A DNA stretch of 64,000 nt, from positions 62,001-126,000 of the forward strand of contig JARBJD010000199.1 of the NCBI GenBank assembly GCA_033064195.1. Direction: 5' to 3'. The first letter of the stretch is position 1. The number at the start of each line of letters is the position of its first letter. The DNA comes from Blattamonas nauphoetae. Its lineage: Eukaryota > Preaxostyla > Oxymonadida. This document shows positions 24,201 through 36,275 of this stretch, piece after piece. Made by a program: the position numbers and the translations under genes. The notes under the pieces were generated by a model. It was not told the origin of the DNA. It was given only the letters and a program-made list of their open reading frames with translations, and ran no database searches.

Positions 24201-27200
24201 GCCATTGTTCGTTCGATGATGAACACTCTTTTGTTCCTGATCGACGCCGGAATGTCTCGACACGAAGTGATGTCTCGCTGCGAAAGACTTGGGGAGCTGT
24301 TGGAAGCAGTCTACGAAGGACACAAGATTCATTTGGAGAGTGTATCTGAATACTCACTCCATCGTGCTGATCTTGATGACGAAGATGATGACGATGAGAA
24401 TGCCGCCGATTATGTGAATGACTTGACCATCTTCTCAACTCATTTGAGCGCAATGAAATATCAACCAACCGACGGAAAGGACAGTGAAGCGACACAGCCA
24501 GATTTTGATGTGGAGTCTCTGAGAACTCTTGAACTCCCTCGAACACTCCAAATCGGATCCACATCTCAGGATTGCCTGGAACGAATGTCGATTGCTCTCT
24601 TCGCTCGAAACCTGCTCTGGTTCCTCACAGTTGGCAATCTTCCAATGGACGATGAAAGCTATGTCAACCAATTCTACTATGAATTCTTGCAAGATAAGAA
24701 TCCTGAAGATGTTGTTCATCGCTCGTTTGTGGACTTCATGAACATGACTTGTCTCCTCTCGCAGCGGAATTTCGGGCTGAAGCGGGAAGAGTTCGATAAG
24801 AGACTGACGAATGAAGAAGCTGCCTTGGAAAGTGGGACTTACACCCTGCAGAAGATGAGAGAGTCACTGTCTCTGCTCTCACCAACGGACTTCGTGACTT
24901 TCTCCCGTCGTGATGATTTGTTGATTTCTCCCGATGACCTGGCCAGGTATTACCCACTTGAAGCCAAAAACCAGCCATTCTTGCCACTCACGACCAGACA
25001 GGTTGGTGTTCATCTTCTGCTGTGGGCGTCGACAGAGCTGCTATCGAAGGCAGCTTGTGGAGTAAAATCCAAACAGTCTGGCACTGATCAGACCGCAAGT
25101 TGTCTAAACGTAACTCGTGCGTCGATCTTCGGGCCGTCGCCACGATGGCTGACATCGACAGATGTTCGGACAAACAGAGGGCTGTCGTTCTTGTGGGATG
25201 GAGTTCTGAAAAGTGAAGACGACCATGCATTGTGGCGTTCAGATAAATCGAACCACAGCCAAATGATGAGCTTTAATACTGATCGGATATTGTTCGAAAA
25301 CACTCTGGATGCCGCTTGGGACGACATGACCGCACTGGTTCCAGTTCTCTCAGATTACAAGAAAGAGAAAGGACCGCCCACACATCAAACTGCAGTTTAT
25401 TCTTTGATGGGGATGAAAACCAAAGCAGCAATCGAAAAGATGAAGTCACAAATCTCTTTTGTGGCTGTGTCACCCTTCGTGGAGAAGATCATGCGATCGG
25501 AAGCGATCTCCGCAATCGCTCGACTGTCGACTCAAAAGGACTACGAAGAATTCCGCAGACTCCAAGCAGTTAAACACATCGACAACTTGCCAACATCTTT
25601 GGAAGTGCCTCTTGTTTGCATCTCATTCCTTCTGAACTTTCCAACACCAATCAAGTTCAGCACAGCAACCACATCATTTCATCACAAACTCGTGCGCAGC
25701 AACACAAAGAAACATTTCTCGAGCTACTCCCCAGTTCTCGAAACAAAAACAAGGATTATCACTTCAATGCCGATGCTAACCTTCCCCAATCTCTCAAACC
25801 GAAGCGTCCATGACATGACACTTCCACAGTCACTCTCTGAAACGAAACGAGGAGAGACTGATTTCTATTTTGCCGAAGTTCTTCACAAAGTGAAAGACGG
25901 GTCAATGCCAGAGATTGATGGACTGGTTGTGTCCAGAGGGAGTGATACAACACGTGAAACGATCTTCATGCCGATTCAGGCGACAAAGTCGATAACTCGG
26001 CCTGAAATGGAAGATGGGATGGTACTGATCCAACAACTGCTGTTCCAAGTGATGTGTCATTTGGAGCCATCAGAAAGGATTGTGCCGTTGTTCAATTCGC
26101 CAACAAGACCGAAATCCCAATACTATCAGATTGATGAGGAGGAAACATCACTCCCTTGGCAGACAGGGATTCTGGGCTTCCACATGGTGTCGTCTTTCCT
26201 TCAGTTCGAAGAGAACACTCTGAAACACATGGCGAGCATTCTCCGCCATCGCGATCATCCACTCGTGACGACACGAACTGAACCACACTCCTCGATAACA
26301 ACACGTGAGATCACAGACACCCTCCTCGCGAATGTTGGACACTATCCGACATTCTCGACAGAATTCGATCCGTGGACGACCTCACTCCCCCCAGTGAGCA
26401 ACCCAACTGATCCCTCCCCCGCTCTGCCATTTCGATGGAGACTATTTTACGACATATTTTGGACATCATCCTCGGCCCGTAGGTTCGTCCATCGTGCCAA
26501 TCTCCCTCTATTCAAGAAGGATGAGGAGAAAGCAAAGAAATGGCTGGATCGAATGGTTCGCAGAACAATGCAGGAACTGAATCGAGTTGGAATCAGTCCC
26601 GATGAGCTGGGTGAATCGGATACAGAGAGAATCAACACATTTTCAGACTTCCTCCTCTTCACAGCAATCTCGTATCGAAGGAACAAACTCGTGGATCCGA
26701 CCTCTATATCGACCACAAGTGCAGATGACGCTTTGTTTGTCCTGCTTGTTAAAACAATCATTAGACCAGTCAAATCTGAAACTCTCAAAAGTCTTCTCGC
26801 ATCAATCAATGACAAAACACCACAAAGTGCTCAGATTGACCATAACGAGCGTCTCAGATCTTTGGACCAGCTGTGGAGACATCCATGCATCGAAACAAGA
26901 CTGCACATTGTTCAACAGATCATGTCGAACCATGCGATGAAGCGCATCAGGTCTCCCGCCCAGGAGTGTATCTCCGTGCTTCAGAGCAAGAAGGATGGAG
27001 GAGTGTTCCGAGTTCCAGCGAGAAACAACCTTTCAGCGATTCTGCACTGTGGAACAGTTCTACTCGACAGCATCACTCCCCTCCCCGACATCGACACCTC
27101 TCCAACAGTGGATCATGATTTACCGCTTCTCACTTCTCCTCTCACTCTTAACCCAACTGGGGTTCAAGTTTCAACTCCTCCACACTCTCAATCCACCTCA

Positions 27201-29138
27201 GAACCACCACCTCGATCAAAAACACTGCGAATTCCTCTGCATTCGTTCGTTCTGGCGAAATATGGTTTCTCTGATTCGATTCCTGCTCTGTGCGAACTCA
27301 CACAAAGTCAATTGAGAAAGCATGTGACGAATGTGGCACCAGCACCACTGAGTCGATGGCATCCGCGTCGAGTTGTGATTGATCCGTCGCTCTTCGCTCA
27401 ACACATTCCGCTAGTTGAATCGTTGTCATTGTTCACCTCTTTCATCCATCGCCTGTTCGACAATGCTTTCATTCCTGTGACGACATCTCTCTCAACAGAG
27501 ATTGCAGACCTTCCACTTGACGAGCCATTCCTTCTGTCTCAAATTCGGAAGATCGAAGACATCCTCAGCTCAGTCGATCTGGAGAAGCACGACAGACTTC
27601 GGGATCTTCTCTCCCAACTCTCATCCATTCAAACTTCCGAACAAGCATCCACCATTTTCTCTCTCCTCCCCACAATCCGATCATCTTTCAGGCGAGATCC
27701 TCTCCCACCACAACAGACCTCTCCGAACCGAAAACCACTCTCAGTTCAACAAGTGCGGGACGTGCTTACAACCATCGAATCAATCGAAGCCATCAGACTC
27801 AATCCGACTCTCTTCTTTGTGAAATCTGGGAGTGATTTTTTCACTTCATCGAACATGTCTTGCTTGGATGGTGTGGACACGACGACAGAATCTCGCGCCT
27901 TCCCGATTGCGTTCAGCACAGAATACAAAGAAACGGATCTGCGAGAAGAATTGAAGCAAGTGTTCGAACCATTGACACGCCTTCTGCCAGATGACTTCCC
28001 GACAGGGCGTCCATCACTCATGCATGTTGACAATGAAGGAAACCAGAAACAAAGGAACGCTTCATCATCGAAGAAAGAAGCAGAAGACAGAGCTCAAGCA
28101 ATTGTGGACTCAGCGATTCTGAGAATGGGAGCGACATCGAGAACGCCTCTCTTCATATTTGTTGTTGATGAGGGTCTCGCTGACCACTCGAGTCTGCCGA
28201 TGTCACTTCTTTCGTCCGACGGGAGTGTTGGTTGTGGGATGATGCGACAACGAAGCCTTGCGGATGTTCTGTGGATCCTGTTTCTGACTCGAATCTCGCG
28301 CGAAGTGATGGCTCTCCCACTCAACACTTCCATCAACTCTTCTGATTTCTCAAACTCTGTCATCCTGTTCCTTTCCAACGTTCTCATCGACGCAAAGGTC
28401 ATCCAACACAGTTTCTATTCATGCTCTATTCCAACCGTCCTCAACACTCTCACCTCTCGTGCAACCACTCGTCGTCTCAACTATCGCAACAGGATCTCCT
28501 CTGTCGGTCTTGAGCTGCTCGAATCGGCGTATCCTCACGTGAAAGACCAAACCCACGTTCTTCTTCTTTCCCATCTTTTGATGGCTTGCCCATCTGGTCG
28601 AAACGGAAGGTCACGATTGGATGCCCTCGTCAATCATCCATCACCCAAAATCGGACTCGTCGCTCTGATTCGCTGGTTCCAGCTTCTGTCTTCGTTCGCA
28701 AAGAAAATCAAATTCGAAAAAGCAATTGAAAGCAATGGTTTCACCCTCGCAAAGATTGAAACGCTACTGCTGCGTGCATTCTATCAGATCGTCGAACATG
28801 ACGGTCCAGATGACCTCATCACTCAGCTGTACGAAGCGATCAAATCTCTTCGGATACTTGAACGACAACCGTTGTTCTTCAGGACAGCGCAGCAACATAC
28901 ACTTCAGGAACTCAAACTTGTGGCTGACACACGCTGCAAGACTCACGCAAAGGACAGCCCTCGCGCGAAAGTTCTCGCAAAAGTCAACGGCTTGATCGAT
29001 ACTGTTCTTGCTCTCAGCCTAGTCGCCCATCAGAACATTCAAGGCATATCATCTCACAGACCAGATTTTCAAGTCATGACAATCACCCAACCAAACTCTC
29101 AAGGCACCTTCTCCACCAAGCGAAGAGGCAGTGTGTAG
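21228..29138 (+). CDS. Giant RHS/Crinkler-type P-loop protein with one in-frame TAG
   Basis: The frame is 2637 codons long and collinear with the gene at 38860-47577. The start is the ATG at 21228 (MSKNHPP). In order: charged N-terminus; P-loop domain with Walker A GDQGIGKT (near 21828), IRIYDDNLP (Walker-B-like), LSIIFTSPDP and FRLPTFSLAED; a Ser/Pro/Glu-rich linker; one short coiled coil (RLESVRKEIEDVRD); a segment with PEIDGLVVSRG and IFMPIQATKS resembling the PD-(D/E)XK nuclease fold of RHS proteins; and a late LFIFVVDEGLADHS that looks like a second Walker B. A TAG at 23613-23615 lies where the paralogue has CAT; the frame is open on both sides, so this is a nonsense mutation, read-through or UAR-Gln. 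The end codon is TAG at 29136, with TGA ten codons later. Function unknown; trypanosome RHS proteins are nuclear. Confidence 0.75.
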
Positions 29139-29175
29139 GAGTCTTCTGTCGTGATAGACAAGTGAAGATTCCGGA

Positions 29176-29345
29176 ATGACCAGTCCCACAAACATCTCAA
29201 ACGCGTTGTTTTCTGGTTCAGCATCAATCTGAGTAACTTCAAACCCGAATAGGAGTCTCGAAAGGGGCCATAAATGACAGGATCACTCAATTCACCACTG
29301 CACTTCACGTTTTTGTTTGAAATATGGGAGATTTCTGCCAAAGTG
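29176..29345 (+). repeat. Downstream flank repeat D (copy 1)
   Basis: About 165 bp starting near ACCAGTCCCACAAACATCTC recurs at 30362-30530, each time just downstream of an RHS-type copy. It shares GGAGTCTCGAAAGGGGCC and the closing GAAATATGGGAGATTTCTGC. It is read as the common 3' flank of the duplicated RHS unit and joins directly onto the second LMBR1 remnant. Confidence 0.7.
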
Positions 29346-29685
29346 ACGAGTAATATCACAGTGAAAGCCAGACTCTCGTCTGAATCAAGATGAAGTGAAA
29401 ACAATCCCAAAAAAGACCATCACCAATCATTGTCCCATTGTCTTGCTTTCTGATACTCCGTTGCTGCCGTCGTCGAGTTTCCCCACTCGTCCTCCCCATT
29501 CACACTCAACCTCTCTTGCGGCCGAGCCTTCGATTTCTCGCTTGGCCGTCTCGCACTGTGGTGAATCTGCGTCTTCGCATTTGCGTCGTTCTGCGAGAGG
29601 AGAGGAGTGTTGTCTGTGTTGCTTTCCGACACTTTCCGTGCTCGGCGAGGAACGGCCGGCTTCTTCTGTTCCGGCTCATCGAAGA
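29338..29685 (-). pseudogene. Second LMBR1 terminal-exon remnant
   Basis: Same content and break point as the remnant at 20698-21045: LMBR1 3' flank and C-terminal tail exon on the minus strand, cut at the same DEPEQ codon. The following about 170 bp and the RHS start block are also shared, so the two were duplicated together as one unit after the LMBR1 deletion. Confidence 0.75.
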
Positions 29686-29863
29686 TCATCTTCCCGTGAG
29701 CCCAATTCAGAGCAGTTATATTTCCAGATGAAACAGGCCTACCAAATATCACCCATCTGGAGATATTTGAATGACCGCTGACAAAACGTGTCCAAAGAAA
29801 ACGGAGGTAGTATGGGCTTGATCTCTTGTCCCGTCGCTATCTACTTTACGATTCGTGAATTCT

Positions 29864-30260
29864 ATGAGCAAAAATCACCCCCCTTCCAATCGCCAGCCCA
29901 TTCCTGCTGTCAGCGAATTTGAGCTCGATGAACTTGTCAGACTCATAGTGGCACTCGATGGCTATAATCCCCAACGAAACGGGAGAAACGAACAGTTGGA
30001 TCAAGGCCGAGAGCGAAAGGAAGAGATATTCAACAAATATCTGGATAAAGGTGCAAATGCCAATAAAACAATCGTGGATTCTCAATCTCAAACACTAGAA
30101 GAACAAGAAAGAACCAAACGCTCCATTTATGTTGCTCAAAGATGGCTATATCTTCTTTTCCAAAAGTTGGCTGAAGAATCAAACTGAAATCGTGTCAACT
30201 CCGCTTCTTTTCCGTCCATTTTACAATCCCATCCTCCATCATCTTTTGATGATTCTGATG
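29864..30260 (+). pseudogene. Truncated RHS-type gene copy
   Basis: The first 60 codons match the 21228 gene almost exactly (MSKNHPPSNRQPIPAVSEFE). An internal deletion then joins NAN to KTIVDSQSQT; a second jump and frame change follow; and homology ends after the LLFRP and NPILHHL segment at about 30260, before the P-loop. It retains the upstream block (29811-29863) and the downstream repeat D. Clearly non-functional as an NTPase. Confidence 0.8.
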
Positions 30261-30361
30261 AGTTCATCGTGAACGTGCACATACCAACACTTCTCAAACT
30301 CGAAACTGAGGCTGGCCAACGCTCTTATTCTCTCAAAACGAAAAACCCTCTCACTCATAGC

Positions 30362-30530
30362 AGCGACCAGTACCACAAACATCTCGAAAGAGTTATTTCC
30401 TGGTCCAGCATCAATCTCATGAACTTCAAACCGGAATAGGAGTCTCGAAAGGGGCCGTAATTTGCAGGATCACTCAATTCACCAATCCTTTTACGTTTTT
30501 CGTTTGAAATATGGGAGATTTCTGCCAAAT
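30362..30530 (+). repeat. Downstream flank repeat D (copy 2)
   Basis: Diverged second copy of the repeat at 29176-29345, following the truncated RHS copy and preceding HRF copy 4. It confirms that RHS body and 3' flank were duplicated together. Confidence 0.65.
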
Positions 30531-30816
30531 TGCCCAGGGATCACAGAGGATAGAAGTGATGAGGAAAATTCAAGTCAATCCAGGTATTTTTAAACATTGG
30601 AAAGGCAGTTCAATATGATCAAGCCAAAATAAAAGATTTGTGAGCAGGAATCAACCATCCGTGTTCTATCGACACAGTAGACATCTTCCCATCTGTTAGT
30701 CGATCCGAAATTGCATGCTTGTTGGCAAGGATTCATCCACTCCTCGAGGTGACAACGCAAAAGCGAAACAAACAGTTTGACGACTTTATCTCGACGTCAC
30801 CCTGAAATGTTCTCAG

Positions 30817-32801
30817 AACTTGGTTGAAGTGTTTCTGCGCCAGTTGGATGGAAAGTACAAACCACTGCGTCCATTCATGCTGGATTCTCTCCTCGTTCTT
30901 GCGAAAGGTTTACCTCGACATGAATGTGTTCCTATTTAGTTGATGCTTTTCATAGAATCTGATTGGGCCATTTCTGCCATACTGGATGTTGGGTACATCA
31001 AACCACTTGAACAATTTTGCGAACAGACCAATCCATCTGATGTTCCAGTGTGATTCTTGTTTCTTCATCATTTCTCAGATTTCTCTCCCACAATTGTTGT
31101 ATCTGCTTGGTGTGATCTTAATATTCTCGTTTCATTATTTTTTTGTCGATTCTTCGATCAGGGAAAACATCAGAAGCGGAATATCTTCGAATCTGTGAAT
31201 CATCGATCCCATCTTTCCTTCTCAAGTCGTTGGTGTCCAACCCAGAACCCCATCTGTTAAAAGCAGTTTGACTTCCTCCCAATTTCCATTATTCTTATCC
31301 CAGCTCACTGATTGTCTCTTGCTGTTGATATCAAACTTTCGATTACATTCCGCCTTCCTCGCTCACCACGAACCTAAATATCTCGCATCTATCGATCATT
31401 TTGTGAGTCATGAGTTCTCTGCTCCACAATTGCTGAATCTGACTCAACAATGTTTCTCCCCACAACTCGACATGTCGAAGATGGCTCTCATCGCACTCTT
31501 CTTGCGAAGCAAGTCTGATTTAGCAACTCGCGACTACCTCCACACCCACAAAATGCGTTCTACTTCGACTGACACTTCCTCGGAGCTTGTCCCCTTCACA
31601 GAACGACTTTGTTCGATGCTCGCCGAGCGTGTTTCACAAATCCCGTCACTCTTCACAGAATCGTCACCTGGCGATCCAACCAACACTGCTCTCTCCACAA
31701 CACTTCACGACGAATCACCATCTCTCACCAGAGAAGCTGTGTTGGAAATGCTCTGTGAAGGACTCGCTCTTCTCAACCTTCTTCTTGCCAAGACGAACTG
31801 CTCCTTTGCAAAAGTCTGCCTTTGTCTCTTCTCATCTTGTCCAGGTTCTGATCGACAGCAACTTGATTCCTCTTCTCAAGTCCACCATCATTTGCTACCT
31901 CGACCAGATTGAGCTGCAGAAAACCGAGTCGCTTCGTCCAACTGCGGTCCACTCTAACCTGTTGATCAACATTCTCGACCATTCAAGGGACAGCGCTGCT
32001 TCTTGTCTCAGCACCTCTCATAAGTCTCTCACTCGAGTTGTTCAATCCACCTTCTCCGATGTTCCGGAGCTGTGCTCACTTTTGGTGCGAACATGCCAGC
32101 ACTCATCACCGACACACACCTCTCATCTGAAATTGATCATCAACTTCGGCGAAGATCTCCCTCACCTGATTCCACCGATGCTGGAAGAGAATTTGATCGA
32201 ACAGGTGTTCAACAAATGCAAGCCGATGACAGTTCCAACTGCACATCGAAATTTCCATGGGAATCTCATCTTCTCCGTAGCATCCAGCTTGATGTTGGAT
32301 CCGGAAGACATAACTGAAGACGAAGAAGAGCAGAAAAGAATCGTGAACTTGCAGTTTGAACGTGCGTTGAAACCAGCAAAGCAATATCTCCAGTTCATTC
32401 TTCAGCGAGAAGTATTCATTCCGGAGGATGTCTCAAGCTGCTTTGGTCTGTCATTTCGAATTACTGAGCTTGTAGAACAGACGTTGAAGCTCGAGCGAGA
32501 TGTGTTCAAATGTGGTGCGATTGTGGAGACAGGAAGAGAGGAGTGGGAAGTGGGGTGGTTGATGGAGAAGACAAAGGAGGATGATTTAGAGAGGATTCTG
32601 GGGTGGATCCGATACATTGATTTTGGAATGAATACGAATGAGAAACAAAGATGGAAGAAGAGAGCGGAGAGACAGCGAGAAGCAGGACACGAAGATGCGA
32701 TAGAAGGATGGCTGATGAAGAAAGACAGTGTGACAAGCAGTTATATTGTGTCGTACCTTCAAAGTGTGAGTGTGGAGAGAGGGATGAACAACACTCTGTG
32801 A
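30817..32801 (+). CDS. HRF family copy 4, one in-frame TAG
   Basis: Exons 30817-31047, 31079-31109, 31162-31265, 31304-31813 and 31845-32801 (231, 31, 104, 510 and 957 nt) join in frame across GT-AG introns of 31, 52, 38 and 31 nt, the same sizes as in copies 1-3. The C-terminus has EWEVGWLMEKT, WKKRAERQREAGHED and EGWLMKK and ends in TGA. In the first listed exon a TAG at 30937-30939 replaces a Leu or Ser codon of the paralogues, so this copy is a young pseudogene unless UAR is sense. The probable upstream exon lies at about 30650-30800; its splice donor is not canonical. Confidence 0.72.
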
Positions 32802-32937
32802 GAAGGATGGAGGGAGAGTCGAGATTGGGATATTGAATTTCACGTTTCATGTCACCGAATGATCATTTGTGGAAAAATTTGTGAAAACTTGGGACAGCAA
32901 GCCCCCGTACCACTTATAAAAACTTTCGTCTGGTGGA

Positions 32938-33396
32938 TAATTGGGTGATTCTCAGTCAATTAAGGCAAAACACTATGGTGCGTTTGTAAAATTCATTTTT
33001 TCCCTATTTCTTACACATCTGCTCTGCAGACAGAGGACATGTGATTTTTTGGATTTCAAGCATGATCGCGCTCGAAATAGCCTGTTTAAGATCAGCACAT
33101 TTTTGCACACTTTTTGTAACAAAACATGTTTAAAGAGAGAGAAAGGATGTAAATCAACAAAAAAAGATGTATCTGTGTGATAGAACGGAGATAAATCATC
33201 CATTAAAGAGAAAAATGGAAAAAATGTGAAATTTCTGTGTTGATCGAGAGAAATTCTATGTTTTTTTGAAAATGAAAAAAGTTCACAAATGATGTATTTC
33301 GAGATGATAGACGAAAATAGTTGATTATTTTGGAGAGTTTCTGCGTCTGTGTAATTTGGCGACGCTTGCCTTATTTCACTGAGAATCACCCAATTA
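32938..33396. mobile_element. MITE with about 28-bp terminal inverted repeats and TA target sites
   Basis: The left end ATTGGGTGATTCTCAGTCAA is mirrored at the right end (CTGAGAATCACCCAAT), flanked by TA on each side, 459 bp in total. The TIRs match over about 28 bp with a few differences. The AT-rich interior has only chance ORFs. TA target sites and the end structure fit a non-autonomous Tc1/mariner-type element. Its ends do not match the mariner element at 34484. Confidence 0.75.
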
Positions 33397-34483
33397 GATG
33401 TGAATGAGCATCATTCGGTGGTTGATGACTTGTTTTGGTGCCTCTAGAGGAAATACCGCACTTTTTTTCTCATCTCATTTTCTCACTCCCTAGTCATTAT
33501 ATTGAGCGATCGGTGGATCTATCCGAAAATAATCACATATTTATGTAGTCAGAGTCCTCCTCATTCACAAAGTTCACAAAAAATCTGAGATACTTCGTTT
33601 TTACGAGCTGGGGTACGCTCAGGGGTATTGGTACCGGAGGAAATTATGGGTAAAACACTGTTGGTGGAGGCAGAGAAAGTTCTCTTTTTGCCACTCTGAT
33701 GCTTTGGGTGGTTCTTTTTTGAAAATGAAAAAAATACCAAATTCTACTTCGAAGAAATGGCAACTGAATCACAGAGAAGGTTGAAAACCTCTTATTGAGC
33801 AAATGCGGAGCTGATCGTTTTTGCTCATTTTCTTCATTTTTACAAGTGTGAACTGGAAAAACAACTATCAGATTCAATATTCAAATCTCCACCTCTACCA
33901 TTCTTTTTCCTCCATTTCCATAAACTTTCTCCGTTGTCAATGAAATCCTTGGCGATCAACACTCTCGAACGAGTGTTTGTTGAGCAGGGACACGGAAGTG
34001 ATATTCGACTTTGGCAGCCGAACTGAAGTTTTCTGGAAGACATTAAAACAGAAATTTGGATTTTTACATGGAATATCATCGATAGCCATCTCGGAATGTC
34101 GTCATCTCAATCAGATGGTCGGATCTAGTCATGGAAAAGGACAAAATCACCAAATATCCCATTTTGAAACATATACTCGTTCTTGATTCTATATCTTCCG
34201 TCAAAATAGGACCTATTACATCTGTCTACACTTTGAAAAAAACTGGCAATAATTCTATATCCAAGCACATTACCTGCAGACAATCTCCACTGTTTGATGA
34301 AAAAACGCCACATTTTCCGAATAGTCCGATGTGAATACCATCTACAGCAATCTGGGCGACATTTGCACAGGAATCAAAAAAGGACTCCAAAACTAGACAA
34401 TTGAGTAATCACTATTTTCTCTTCACTTTTACGGTTTTTTGCTTCTTTCCATTTCAAAATGAGATATCTCGTTTTCCATATTA
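33397..34483. other. Intergenic, AT-rich, one arm of an inverted repeat
   Basis: No supported gene. AGGGGTATTGGTACCGGAGG at 33621-33640 is inverted (18 of 20 bases) at 36648-36667, on the other side of the mariner element. The rest shows homopolymer runs and chance ORFs. Confidence 0.4.
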
Positions 34484-34837
34484 TCGGGGTGGCGGGAAAA
34501 ACTTGGGCGGGCTCTTAGTCGATTCTGGCACTATTTAGCTTAATTTTCACTTCATACAGTGCCTTTACATGTTTCCTATTTTCAAAAAACGCTAAGTAAA
34601 AAACTCATAGTGTCGTGATGGGTGAGAACGGCGAAGAGTCAGGTCTGATCTGACTTACTATGACTTTCATTCTCAATTAAAGGCGAAATTACTAATATTC
34701 ATCCTGTTTTACTCTCATTTCATCAAAATTTTCGAAAGATTATACACTTCTGGACGGTGAAATGACATCGAAATTATCCTCGACGATTTCGATCCCTAAG
34801 GCGTCTCAGCCTCCTCCGTTCCCTCCGCCACCTCATC
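34484..34837. repeat. Left TIR of the mariner element
   Basis: 354 bp, inverted copy of 36276-36629. The match ends at the base after CCACCTCAT. Confidence 0.85.
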
Positions 34838-34861
34838 TCTTCGCCTGTGAGAGATTAAAAC

Positions 34862-35913
34862 TCAGAAAAAGAACAAAACCATACGTTTGTCGAAGTATTC
34901 GCCATTTCGCCGGATCACGTGCTGAAGTCGTTTCATCCATTCTTTGAATATTTTAATTCGGTCTCTTCGTGATATCAGCTCCATTTGGGCAAGTATTGCG
35001 TTTGTTAACTCTTGTGTCGTTCTGTATGTTTTTTTTTCCATGTTTGATTTTAATCGCCCGAAGATCGCAAAGTCACACGGCGATATATCGGGAGAATAAG
35101 GAGGATGGGGGATGAGAGTCATCCCGCTCTCATCCAAATAGTCCGAGATCAATGCAGCTTTGTGTGGGGCCGCATTATCATAGTGAATGAATATCGGCTG
35201 TGTATCTTCATGATTTGTCAGGTATCTGTCCATCGGGATGAGTATTCTGTCTCTGAAATAGGTTGCCGTCATCCTTGTGTTCGCCACCTGTGGTTCAACG
35301 ACAGGGACATGATCGATCCCAAAAATAAACAAAACATGACTTTTCTGGTCCAATGATTGCGTGATATCCTCGTTGCCCCTGGATTTGGTCCGTTCACCCA
35401 CACATGGTGGTGATGGTACTCGAACGTAAACTGGCTTTCATCACCGGTAAAGATATTTGTCCATTCTCGATCTTTATTCGCTTTCAGAATACGAAGTATG
35501 CGTCTAGATTCAACCTTTCGTGTTCTTTTCTGAGCATTCGTGAGCACATGAGGGACTGCTTTGATGATGTATTTCTTGTGAGGTATGTATTTCTTGATGT
35601 GATCACGGACGGTTGATCTTGGTTTCCTACAAACCTTGGCAATTTTCTTAACTGAGATGTGTGGATCTCGTTCCATCTCTGCCGTGATCCTAGCCGTTGT
35701 TGCCACACTTCGTGGGCGTCCGGGTGGCTTACGTGATTCCAGTCTGAAAGAACCGTCCTCTAATTTGCGGTACTGATTCCGAATTGTTTGAAGGCACGGG
35801 GGGTTTGTTGAAACTCGGAGTAAATCTGCATAGCAATCTTTAGCAGAGAGGCCTCTTCGATGATTAGCTTGTATGTTTGATCTGTCTCTGATTCTGACAG
35901 TTTCAGTCGTCAT
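34862..35913 (-). pseudogene. mariner transposase, one frameshift
   Basis: The first frame (35913 to about 35330) has the paired HTH region (RGLSAKDCYADLLR and RKPRSTVRDHIKKY) with the GRPRS linker, and the first catalytic Asp in FTGDESQFTF. The second frame (to 34862) has the second Asp in FIHYDNAAPHKA and the third in HPPYSPDISPCDFAIFG, with 34 residues between them, which defines mariner DD34D. A single frameshift near 35330, inside GGIDH-type strand text, separates them; all catalytic residues are otherwise present. It ends in TGA. The damage may be a sequencing error in a T-run or a recent mutation. Confidence 0.85.
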
Positions 35914-36275
35914 TAAAAAATGGGTCTCTCAACTCCGAAATCTCTTAAGCACAGTTAAGTCGTCATGATAACAAACGTATCTATCTCATATTTCTCATTA
36001 CATCACCTCTTATTGTGACTAGGAACAACGTTCTTTTCTGAAGGCGTAAACAAGACACAAAGCATCAACCGTTTGTATGATTACTACAAAACTTCTGGTC
36101 TGATTTCGTTTCTTCTTTCTCATGATTCAACCATTTTCCACAGGATTTAGACTCTGTTCTCGTGCAGAAATGATTCACAAATCACGAGACAAGACACTGA
36201 GAACACGATCACGTTTTCCCTTCAATCATTCGAGAATAAATCTAACGAAATGAACCATTGAGGCAAGTGAACTGT

